Notes under the pieces: model-generated | Databases searched by the model: none | What the model saw: only the letters and a program-made list of their open reading frames with translations | What the model was told of the DNA's origin: nothing | Program-made: the position numbers and the translations under genes | Source: Amphiura filiformis | Taxonomy: Eukaryota; Echinodermata; Ophiuroidea; Amphilepidida; Amphiuridae | Reading direction: 5' to 3' | DNA length: 64,000 bases | NCBI RefSeq assembly: GCF_039555335.1 | Contig: NC_092642.1 | Location: 16,893,208 to 16,957,207, forward strand | Part shown: positions 34,385-44,801 of the stretch, piece after piece | How positions within the stretch are numbered: position 1 is the first letter of the stretch | Layout of the letters: every line of letters starts with the position of its first letter

Positions 34385-34837
34385 ACACACCAAACAAATT
34401 ATTTCTTGTTTTGTTCATTAAAGTTACATGTTTTAATAATGGTATGGGTGCGGACACACCGGGGACCACACATGCGAACTACCTCGTATATTATATTATA
34501 TTATGCTACACTTTATATTGACATCGACATTATTGAAATTCTGGCGCATAAACTGAATAAATAATATCATACGTATTGTAACGAATTTGCCTGACGTAAT
34601 TTCTGCAAGTGCAACAATTTTGCAATCACAATTGAACGAATATAATTATATATATTATAAAGCCTAATAGACATTTCCATAAATAAGATGTTATTGTTAA
34701 AGCAATCTTCTTGTTCAATTGGTAGTAGCAGTGATTCTGAATTCTATGCAGAATATTATTCTGTCAGGAATAGGTTTTACGAATAGTGGTCACCTTCTGG
34801 TAGGATTGAATAAGGCTAAATAAATACCTTATACCCA

Positions 34838-35240
34838 AGATCAAATTTACCAGCTAGAAGCGATCCAGCGTCGAGCAGTAAGATTCATCAAGAGCGACTA
34901 CAGTAAGCGCACCAGTGTTACCAAATTAATGTAGGACTTAGACATGGAGTCACTCGCTGACAGGAGGACGATTGATAGACTATCCATACTACAGAAAGCC
35001 AGAGAGGGTCATCTGGCCCTGCCAGTACAAAACATACTACAACCAACCCACCGTCGTACTAAGCGAAGCCACGCAAATTCATACCAAGAATTACAAGTCA
35101 ACAAGGACGTTTTCAAATACTCCTTTTACCCAAGAACAACCAAGGAGTGGAATTCTCTACCAGCAACACTTACTCAGCAACCAGACTCATTAGCATTTAA
35201 GAAAAGCGTACAAGATCACATCCTAAAAAGCATCTAAGCA
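34838..35240 (+). pseudogene. 3' end of a non-LTR retrotransposon (CR1/L2-like LINE) ORF2
   Basis: The plus strand reads L-E-A-I-Q-R-R-A-V-R-F-I-K-S-D-Y, then S-V-T-K-L-M, an in-frame TAG at 34932, then D-L-D-M-E-S-L-A-D-R-R and onward to Y-P-R-T-T-K-E-W-N-S-L-P and L-A-F-K-K-S-V, ending in TAA at about 35235. The Q-R-R-A-x-R-F, L-x-x-R-R and F-x-P-R-T-x-x-x-W-N-x-L-P signatures are the conserved tail after the reverse transcriptase in CR1/L2/Jockey-type LINEs. Only the last 130 or so codons remain (5' truncation). A short tail with AGAAGC repeats follows near 35303. It interrupts the downstream flank of GST copy 2. Confidence 0.75.
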
Positions 35241-35957
35241 GTCTTCAATAGTGCGCACACACTAGATTCCTTGACTCCACTTGGGGTGTTGGAGAGTATA
35301 CAAGCAGAAGCAGAAGCATCGATGTGTGTTCTCGATATCTAGCATGCAGTCGCCCCTGGAGCCAATGACCACAAGTGTATGCTCCCACGGAAAGACCCAC
35401 CTGCTTAGGACCACGTAGCTCGGAAAGTCCCCAGAATTTTACCAAGACCCTTGATTTTGATATCTTAAGCTCAAAAACTTGCTCATTCCACACATTTCTG
35501 GCATTTCTGGTGTTTACTGAGCTAAAAAGAATATTCCAAATTTTTACGTTACTACTGCTACAATATTTTAACCGTGTCATTCATCATTTTTTCATGGTGT
35601 ACATGGTGTAAGGTGGGTCAATTCTTCTTGCTCAGATGGTGCGAAACCCCTTTTTTAAAGGACATAGCACTCTCCCCTTAGATGCAATATAAAATAAACT
35701 GTGTGTATATAATATTATGTTATCTGGTTATAATCAGGTAAATAGACCTTTGGACATTCCAATTTTTTTGTATCAATATATTATTTATTCAATGTGGATA
35801 TGCGTCAGCATATTTATATTTGTCAGCATATTTTGACCCCGGGATTTTGACAGTGCAGAAGTAATGTTTGAATAGCATTTTACATTGTCCACCTTTAATC
35901 TACGTGCATGCAAGTCACTGTTTTTTTAGCTTTCATTTCTTTATTCAAGTCTTTAAA

Positions 35958-38900
35958 ATGCCACAATATAAGCTTATTTACTTCAACGCCAAGGGTCTCG
36001 CTGAGCTGCCAAGACTGCTCTTTGCCTACGCTGAAGTCGAATATGAAGACTTCCGATTTGCGAATCTGGAGGAATTTTTGGAGAAAATCAAACCGGGTAA
36101 GTATATATCATCATTATGCATCCGTGCCGTTAAAATTGTCTGATTTCCAATCGTACCAAAGTCCATTCTTTCCTATGACATTTTTGTTGTTGAATGTGGC
36201 TGCCAAAATTGCAAGTTTGGGCAACTCTAGTAATATATATATATCCAAAATGGCCGCCGGGCGCCATCTTGAAAATGGATCTTTTGAATTACTTCCCCTA
36301 TAATTATGTAGAATACCAATTTTGAAGGGTTTGGGGTGTGTAGAATCCATTTCCGGTGTATTTTTTTTTTTTCAATTCAAGGTCAAGGTCAGGTGTTAAA
36401 GGTCAAGTATCCAAAATAGCCGTCTGCGGCATCTTTAAAATTGACGTACGGAATAATAAGTCTACATTCTGGCTGCCCTGGCCCTGTCTTATATATTCAT
36501 TATTGTCTTTAATCCTAATCTGTAGACATGCCAACTGGAAGAGTTCCTGTACTTGAGATTGATGGCAAGCTGTACCCCGAGAGTGGTGCCATTTTCCGAT
36601 ACCTAGCGACAGAATTCAGTAAGTAACATTAAAGGGGCACTCGGAGATCCGTTAATACCAAACAACAAATGCCGTTTTTAGAATATTTTCTATCGTAGGC
36701 ATAAAAATTCGATAATGAGCATGTGCCTAATAATGAGTTGCTCGGACAAAAACGAATTTTTAGGGAAGTTTTCGGGTAGTTTGTTATACTTTTTTATTGT
36801 CTTTCTTTTAATTTGCTAACATCTATAACACGGATATTTATAAATTTAAAAAAAATGAAAAAGTTTACATTACTACCCTAAAATTTTTTACGGTACTATA
36901 CTGTCTGTTCAATTAGCTTAGATTCTTGTATTCTTAAGATATTTGAAAAAAATTCAAAATTGTGGTCAAAGTTATCAAAGAAAAGTGTTAGCACAGCCTT
37001 AGATCCAACGTGATTTATACTTTACAAATTCCAAAGTTCAATTTGAAACCCCATTTCTTTTCAACTTTGGTCTTTTCCCGCGATATATTTTATAAAAAGC
37101 CGTAGAACATCGGGTACCAAAAACATTTTTGAATCAATACATTTAGTGCAATGGGGACGAATGTCATAATACATGTAATTATATGCGCATCGGGAAGTAT
37201 TGTCCAGCAAAATAGCTATATTTGTGTCGTGTTGAAACCCCACTGTTGAAACATTATTTAGGTTTTCAGAATAGTCCCAGCTTATATAAATACATTTCTT
37301 GTGTATTTATGGACATGGAGTTATTAATACGAAGAGTCTGACACCGTTTTCATCAAAATCGGTGCAAGTTTTAAAATTTTGACCCTTAGTAGATGTCAAC
37401 GGTTGACATTTGACCTTTTTAGTAATAACTCCAGAACGGTACATCCAAGATTGGTAAAACTATACATTTTCTGAATCCTTATGACCAGAGGAATACATTA
37501 GTAATGTCTAATTGTCTAAACATTTTTATGAAGTTAAAAATTTGACCCCATGTAAAACCTTTCCCCCACCCATGGGACAATATTTTGTTTTGGGAACAAC
37601 AAAATTTGTGTACTAGGGACTAAGTACGAAGAAATAGGATAGAAAAATAATTCATCTGGGTGCGTGACATGGGCGTCAATCCAGCTTTAAATGTGTGTTG
37701 GGGGGGGGGGGGGTACCCGGCCAAAATTGTTTAAAAAGGGTCTGAAAAGAACAAAAAATGGGTCATTTTGTCTAAAAGTGGGATTGACGCCCATGGTGCA
37801 TGGCAAAACCACCTGGTGTCTAGACTAAAACCAAATATTTAGTGGGTCACTAAGAAATGCTCCACTTCAGTAGTACGTGTCACCAAAAGACACCATCAGT
37901 ACACTTTCTAACGGGATTTTCTAGCATATCACTGCTAGACCCATTCTCAGAGGATGATTTAAGCACTACCCAACACGCCACTGTGTTGACTTGCGGTTAG
38001 CACAGCTGTGTGAGTGAACATGACACCACTGCTCGCACACTGCATAGACGTGCATGGTTAAATTTGAATTTGGACCGATATATTTGCAATAAAAAACATT
38101 CAAAATGCTGGTCGATTTCGCATTTTATGTTATCTACAGAAGGTGTGAATTATCCTTTATGCATACATCACTTTTGTTCTGAAATCGACCAAGTAATAAT
38201 GACACACACACAACTTTAACAACATCTTTTGCACAAAATTCAATGGGATTTGAAAAGTCAGGTGGCAGTTGAAACTCTAGTGATAACACTTTTGCAGTGC
38301 ATGATGGGGCTTCCTTAAATCATCCTCTGACCCATTCTTATGGGGTCTGACACCCACGTCTGGTAAAATAGACCAAAGATTTGTACATAATATTTGCTTG
38401 CAAATATTTCGTCAACAGAATTGTACGGCAAAGATAATCTTGAAACCCTTCAAATAGATGGTGTGGTGGAAACGATGAGTGACATCAGGCAGATCTTGAC
38501 CAAAATCTATTACGAAAATGATGAGGCTAAGAAGGCATGTCTTCTTTTGTAATTTGTGCTTGCTACAATCATGACAATAGTACATGGCGCTATTGGGATT
38601 ATCATTTTGGTACATAGTGAACCCAATGTTTTTTGGCATCCTTACACCTCAAATAATAAAACTAGAATTATTTCCATTTTTCTATATGCCTCCTATGATT
38701 CTGAAGAACATGGGGCCAAAACTCATGTTGTAATATATCTCAAATTGTTCCTCTCAACGCTAGGAATAAAAAAAAAGTCAATTGTCATATTGTACTACGG
38801 TGCTTAAAGGTAAAGCCAAGATTTCTCCGTGTTACAACATCTAAAATCCGTGTTACAAATTGACGATTTCCGTGATTTTCCGTTTTCAAGGTTATCTGTG

Positions 38901-40634
38901 GTCAAATCTTAGAATTGCATTTTCTGGACATCTGTAAGGAGTGCGGGACTTTTAAAAACTCGGTGACACCATACCTCATAACCAGGGGGAACATTTTTGA
39001 AATATTTAATTGCATGGGTGAGCTACCTCCACAACACCAACACGCCCTAGCTAGGTTTGTGGTCTATGACCACCATTTGACACTAGTTCTGCTTCTTTCT
39101 GGTAAAAACTTCAAAATGCTTCTTCTGCCACAAGCAACATCCTACAATTACGTCACTTGCACATTATGTATCGCCTATATCTAGCGCACGTAGGGTGTAA
39201 ACAGATTTATTGGGATCAAAGGTCATTAAGGGGTCATTTCAGTTATGTAACCAAATACCTTCAAAATGCTTCTTCTGCCACATGGTACATAGCACAATGA
39301 CGTCATTTGCACATATGCAAGGGATGTGCATCAGTTATATCCAGTGCCCATGACTAATATGCCTACACAGATTTGGGGTCATAGGTCATTAAGGGGGCAT
39401 TTTTGGTATATAACCAAATACCTTCAAAATGCTTCTTCTGCTACATATTACCATGATATTACATAGCATAATGACGTCACTTGCACATATGCATCGGCTA
39501 TACCCAGTGCCCATAGCCTGTACACACAGAATTGGGGTCAAAGGTCATTAAGGGGTAAAATCTTACAACTGCATTATCTGGACATATGTAAGGGGTATGT
39601 TGCTGAAACTTAGTGACAACAAACCTTATGACCAGGGGACCATTTTTCAGGGGTCACGTCAAAGGTCCCACTATAGCATGCATATATTGGCCCAACGTTG
39701 GTTTTTGAACGCCAATCTTGGCATCGCCATTATTTTGCTGCCCATATTGGGACAATCTTGGCTTACCATCGGTAATCTTCATATTGGCATCACGGGCAGC
39801 CTAAATTGGTCCAATATAGGCATTATTGAACATATCTGTACTTGTGCAAAAATGCAAAAATCTTAATTTTGATTAATTTTAGGGTGTTCTGGTTCGGCAA
39901 ATTACTAATTTTTATACCATTTTTGTTACAGGCTGAAATGAAGAAGAAAGCTGCAGCAGAGGATATACCAGCAGTGCTTACCCTTCTCGAGAAGCTCGCT
40001 GGTGGTGATGTGTTCGTAGGTGATTCGGTAAGGCCTGGCCATCTAATCATGCCTATGATGAATAAACCAACTAATGAATATTGTGACATAAACGCGAACA
40101 TGGCGAACGTAACGTCCAACTCATTTGAGTCAAGTATTTCTTGTACAAACCATTCCTAGAATTGGCACTTTCGTGCCGATGATGGGGTGAACATCGATAT
40201 CACACCCTTCTTGCACTTACTTTCGATATTTTATAATCACGTGCCACTCTTCTTCTCCACGCTTTCGTTATTTCATAATACGCGATATAACCCCATCAAC
40301 GACAGGAAAGTGCCAATTATAGGAATGGTCTATTACAGATCAGCATAATTATACTAATAACGTATAGGAAAAGCATACCTTTTTAAACAGTTCCTTCTTG
40401 AAAATAAGAAAATAATTAAATACTTTTTTTGTATCACATAGTGGTCACTATTCTATTTTACTGCAGATCACAGCGGCGGACATTGCATTGTTCAGAACCA
40501 TGGAATGGGTCCTTAACATTGTCACGGGTGTTACCCTTGATAGCTATCCCAAACTGAAGTCTATAAACGACAAAGTGGCTAAAGAACCCAAGATTGCTGC
40601 TTGGCTGGCCAAAAGACCAGAAACACCAAACTAG
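35958..40634 (+). CDS. Sigma-class glutathione S-transferase, copy 3 (203 aa, five exons, one GC-AG intron)
   Basis: Exons: 35958-36096, 36526-36618, 38419-38534, 39932-40027 and 40467-40634 (TAG). Exon sizes and phases equal those of copies 1 and 2. The protein is uninterrupted with Tyr8, cis-proline, E-S-G-A-I and S-I-T-A-A-D. Distinct residues include Leu14, Asp47 at the exon 1/2 junction, Leu37 for Arg37, and Trp and Val in the last exon. The donor of intron 3 is GC (AAG|GCATGT) where copies 1 and 2 have GTACGT, so splicing depends on a GC-AG intron. The introns are the most invaded of the three genes: a 128-bp MITE, a 382-bp MITE, a module-A/B repeat unit and a CCAACGTTGG-type element. 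The 3' flank is split by a 10.16 kb array that removes the ancestral AATAAA from reach. Confidence 0.9.
37668..37795. mobile_element. Small MITE (CATGGGCGTCAATCC), 128 bp, in GST copy 3 intron 2
   Basis: CATGGGCGTCAATCC and GGATTGACGCCCATG are perfect inverted ends around a G-homopolymer and AAAATGGGTCATTTTGTC. The flanks GGTGCGTG and GGTGCATG look like a diverged 8-bp duplication, which would be hAT-like. Confidence 0.75.
37948..38329 (-). mobile_element. MITE (CAGAGGATGATTTAA family), 382 bp, in GST copy 3 intron 2
   Basis: Same family as 25920-26297 but inverted. It is flanked by a perfect 9-bp duplication ACCCATTCT (37939-37947 and 38330-38338). Confidence 0.9.
38535..38540 (+). promoter_or_regulatory. 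GC-type 5' splice site of GST copy 3 intron 3
   Basis: The exon ends in AAG and the intron starts GCATGT, aligned to AAG|GTACGT in copies 1 and 2. The other consensus positions (A at +3, G at +5, T at +6) are kept, as is usual for working GC-AG introns. Confidence 0.7.
38880..39650 (-). repeat. Module A/B repeat unit in GST copy 3 intron 3 (minus orientation)
   Basis: Reverse-complement copies of the two modules that build the 40929-51091 array: a module-B part (about 38905-39045), the GTGGTC..GACCAC stem-loop (about 39055-39085) and three to four module-A parts spaced about 150 bp. The latter include CTTCAAAATGCTTCTTCTGCC, TGACGTCA and GGGGTCAAAGGTCATTAAGG. The junction between an AGAAGAA-type end and the next stem-loop start is the same as at 43640-43700. 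Confidence 0.85.
39680..39830. mobile_element. Small inverted-repeat element (ATATTGGCCCAA)
   Basis: The left TATATTGGCCCAACGTTGG is loosely mirrored by the right CCTAAATTGGTCCAATATA. Inside are several CCAAT and ATTGGCA motifs in both orientations. It is a MITE-like foldback immediately upstream of exon 4. No target duplication was resolved. Confidence 0.55.
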
Positions 40635-40940
40635 GATACTTTGCATGCACAAAAGGGATGGACAAGGGATGGACACTCCCGCCGAACATTACATGTAGGA
40701 TTTGACCTAACCCCCGGACCTAACCTTAATTTTTAGAAAAACATGTCATTCTTTTGATCGCCCATTGATACACATGTCCCGAGTTTAGGCGACAAGGCGC
40801 TATTGGTGCAAGACGTTCGTGTTGCAAGAAAACAAATCGATATATGTTAAAGTTGCCGTAGAAGTTGAAGGTGAAGAAACTTCATTTGGCAAACTCTCTA
40901 TTACCGCGTAATAGAAACTAATAGAAAACTAGATATAACT

Positions 40941-40958
40941 GCGGTCGCCTGCGACCGC
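40941..40958. repeat. Stem-loop GCGGTCGC-ct-GCGACCGC at the left end of the array
   Basis: Perfect 8-bp arms around a 2-base centre. Versions with one mismatch in one arm (GCGTTCGC, GCGGTCAC) head the units at 41070, 42043, 44823, 47792 and 48763. The perfect version recurs at 45780. Confidence 0.85.
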
Positions 40959-43675
40959 GAGTATGCACAACCGCCAGGTATTTTAGAAGGTATTTTGTTT
41001 AACACCGGAAGTGACCCCTCATAACCTTTGACCCTAAATAAAAATCAATAATGTAAACGAGATCTGATTGCGTTCGCCTGCGACCGCGAGGATGCACAGC
41101 CAGCAGTGACAAATGAGTTATGACTCCGAATCTGTGAGAACCGGAAGTGATCCCTTAATTACCTTTGACCCCGCAAAAATATTACATAGTGCTTAGGATG
41201 TCATAAGGAATATTCCTGGTGAATTTTCAGCTTTATCGGAACTTATACATGGATTATGATTTTTTTAAATTTATGATTGACCTTTTGACCCTTTTAATGA
41301 CCTTTGACCTCAATGAAAATAAAACCCTATATACAACGACAAAATGCATTGTTCCACTTTTAATTAAAAAATTCTACTATGTTTAGTTGTTGAGATAAAA
41401 ATTCTTGAAGTTATTTAGCTAAAACAGGAAGTTACCCCTTAATGACCTTTGACCCCCAAAATAAAAAATACCATGCATACACCATGTAACACTAATTCAT
41501 GTATGATGGGTATATTACTCTGGTTTGTTTATATTTTGAGATAAAAAAATTAAAACTTTTTGATAATTTTGGTTTTTGACCGGAAGTAACCCCTTAATGA
41601 CCTTTGACCCCAAAACTGTAGGCATCCTAAAGACCCTAGATAATAGCGATGCATGTGTGCTAATGGCGACTCTCTGCTATGTAATTTGTAAAGACAGTGA
41701 TTTGAATATTTTTTACAAATTTTTCAGACTTTTACCGGAAGTGACCCCTTAATGACCTTTGATTCCAATTTTGTGGTATAACTTTTAGACACTGGCTATA
41801 GATGATGCATGTGTGTAAGTGACGTCACGGTGCTATGTAATATGTGGGAGGAGTAGCATTTTTAGTGAAAATCCAAGTTTTGGCCATTGACCGGAAGTGG
41901 ATGACATTTGACCGGAAGTTGATCATGTGACATCTGTGGCACCACCAAACGGTTATACTGACCAAGTATGGTCAACATGCCTGAAAGCATGTGGCTACGA
42001 TGGCTGATCATAGTGTTGACAGAAGAAGAACGAGATCTGATTGCGTTCGCCTGCGACCGCGAGTATGCACAGCCAGCAGTGACAAATGAGTTATGACCCC
42101 GAATCTGTTAGAGCCGGAAGTGATCCCTTAATTACTTTTGACCCTGCAAAAATATTACACAGTGCTTAGGAAGTCATAAGGAATATTCCTGGTGAATTTC
42201 AGCTTAATCGGTACTTATACATGAATTTTGATTTTTTTTAAAAATTTATGATTGACCTTTTGACCCCCTTAATGACCTTTGACCTCAATGAAAAAAAACT
42301 TATGTACACCGACAAAATACATTGTTCCAATTTTTATTTTAAAATTCTACTTTGTTTAGTTGTCGAGATAAAAATTCTTGAAGTTATTTAGGTTTTTGAC
42401 CGGAAGTGACCCCTTAATGACCTTTGATCCCATTTCTGTGAAGGACTTTTAGACACTGGCTATAGGCGATGCATGTGTGTAAGTGACGTCACGATGCTAT
42501 GTAATATGTGGGAGGAGTAGCATTTTTAGTGAAAATCCAAGTTTTGGCCATTGACCGGAAGTGGATGACATTTGACCGGAAGTTGATCATGTGACATCTG
42601 TGGCACCACCAAACGGTTATACTGACCAAGTATGGTCAACATGCCTGAAAGCATGTGGCTACGATGGCTGATCATAGTGTTGACAGAAGAAAGAAAGAAA
42701 GAACTAGATCTGGTTACAGATCTGGACCTAGCCGGGGCCGGAAATGCCAGTCTTAACTTAAAGTTTGACCTTAGACCGGCTAATATGGACATCTCACACC
42801 ATTAATGGTGCATCACTGTAGCATGTAGGGGCTTTATCCGTCTTCCATAGGCTGAGATACAGCTACTTTTCCGTAATTTTTAACATTTTTTGCAAATTTG
42901 ACGTTTTGACCTCCTTAATGACCTTTGACCCCAATATTAAAAAACCTCATATACACTTAGAAAATGCATTGTTACAGTTTAAATTAAAAAAATCTACTAT
43001 GCTTAGTTATGGAGATAAAAATTCTTCAAGTTATTTAGCTTAAAACCGGAAATGACGTCTAAATGACCTTTGACCAAAAAATAAAAATACCGTACATACA
43101 TCGGGTAACACTCATGCATATATGAAGTTTATATTACTCTGGTCTGGTTACGTTTTGAAATTTAAAAAAATGAACATATTTGATGATTTTTGGTTTTTGA
43201 CCGGAAGTGACCCCTTAATGACCTTTGAACCCAAAACTGTAAACATCCCAAAGACCCTGGTTGGTAGCAATGCATGTGTGCTAATGACAACACTCTGCTA
43301 TGTAATTTGTAAAAGCAGTGATTTTTTGAATATTTTTAGATTTCAGACCGGAAATGACCCCTTAATGACCTTTGACCCAAATTCTGTGAATAACTTATAG
43401 GCACTGGATATAGCCGATGCATATGTGTAAGTGACATTATCGTACTATGTAATTTGTGGCAGAAGAAGCATTTTGAAGATATTTGGTTTTATACCGGAAA
43501 TGACCCCTTAATGACCTTTGACCCCAAATTTGTGAATATCCTATAGACACTGGATATAGCCGATGCATATGTGCAAGTGACGTCATTGTAGCCTGTAACA
43601 TATAGGAGAAGAAGCATTTTGAAATTTGTTGCCAGAAGAAAGAAAGAAGCAGAAGAAACTAGTGGCAAATGGTGG

Positions 43676-44330
43676 TCATAGACCACAAACCTAGCTGGGG
43701 CATGTTGGTGTTTTGGAGGTATCTGACCCCTGCAAAATGTTCCAGAAATGTTCCCCTGGTCATGAGGTTTGTTGTCACCGAGTTTGAGTCCCATACGACT
43801 TGCAGATGCCCAGAAAGTTAAATTTTACGATTTGACCCAGATGACCTTTGACCTGACCCCTGTACCGCATTCCAAAGTGTTCCCCTGGTCAGTAAAATTT
43901 GTTATCACAGAGTTTGAGCCCCGTACCCCTTCCAGATGTCCAGAAAATGCATTTCTAAAATTTGACCTCTGCATGACCTTTGACTTGACCCCTTCAAATT
44001 GTTCCCATGTTCATGAGATTTGTTGTCACTGAGTTTGAGCCCCATACCCCATACAGATATCCAGAAAATGAAATTTTATGATTTGACCCCAGTTAACCTT
44101 TGACATGACCCCTGCAAAGTGTTCGAAAATATTCCCCTGGTAATTAAGTTTGTTGTCACAGAGTTAGAGCACGGTACCCCTTACAGATGTCCAGAAAATG
44201 CATTTCTAAAATTTGACCTCTGCATGACCTTTGACCTGACCCTGTAAAATGTTCCCCAGGTAATGAGATTTGTTGTCACTGAGTGTGAGCCCCATACCCC
44301 TTACAGATATCGAGATACGGCAAAATAGAT
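43676..44330 (+). repeat. Module-B tandem segment, about five units
   Basis: Begins with the stem-loop GTGGTC-ata-GACCAC and then repeats TGACCTTTGACCTGACCCCT, GCAAAATGTTCC, CCTGGTCATGAGGTTTGTTG, TCACCGAGTTTGAGCCCC and CTTACAGATGTCCAGAAAAT. The same series recurs at 62632-63290 and, inverted, at 38905-39090. Confidence 0.85.
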
Positions 44331-44660
44331 TTTACCCCCTTAATGACCTTTGACCCCAATTCTGTGTGCAAGGTATGGGCACTGGGTAAAGCCGACGCAC
44401 ATGTGTAAGTGACGTCATTGTGCTATGTAATATGTGGCAGAAGAAGCATTTTGAAGGTATTTGATTATATACCGGTAATGTCCCCTTAATGACCTTTGAC
44501 CCCAATTCTGTTTGCACCCTATGGGCATTGTATATAGCCGATACATATGTGCAAGTTACGTAATTGTAGGGTGAAACATGTATAGAGGAGAAGCATTTTG
44601 AAATTAATTGCCAGAAAGAAAGAAAGAAAGAAAGAAGAAAGATCCGATAGCAAAACAGTA

Positions 44661-44694
44661 CCTAGCTCGGGGGGTTGAAAACCCCCCAGCTAGG
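44661..44694. repeat. Stem-loop with arms CCTAGCT..GGGGGGTT / AACCCCCC..AGCTAGG
   Basis: Near-perfect inverted repeat between two AGAAGAAAGATCCGATAGCA segments. It replaces, at the same structural place, the CCTAGCCGG stem-loop that follows. Confidence 0.85.
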
Positions 44695-44724
44695 TAAGAA
44701 GAAAGATCCGATAGCATCACAAGA

Positions 44725-44746
44725 CCTAGCCGGTGTCCCGGCTAGG
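44725..44746. repeat. Stem-loop CCTAGCCGG-tgtc-CCGGCTAGG
   Basis: Nine perfect base pairs and a four-base loop. An identical copy is at 47693-47714. Both are followed by AACGCGGTAAAAAGAAT and the next stem-loop. Confidence 0.9.
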
Positions 44747-44777
44747 TAAAGAAGAAGAAGAACGCGGTAAAAAGAAT

Positions 44778-44801
44778 GCACATCGCCGATGGCGGATGTG
44801 C
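44778..44801. repeat. Stem-loop GCACATC...GATGTGC
   Basis: Seven-bp outer arms plus an inner GCC-gat-GGC. Copies lie at 47740-47763 and 51068-51091. The related GCACAGC...GCTGTGC form at 50871-51032 differs by a compensatory G-C to T-A change. Confidence 0.88.
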
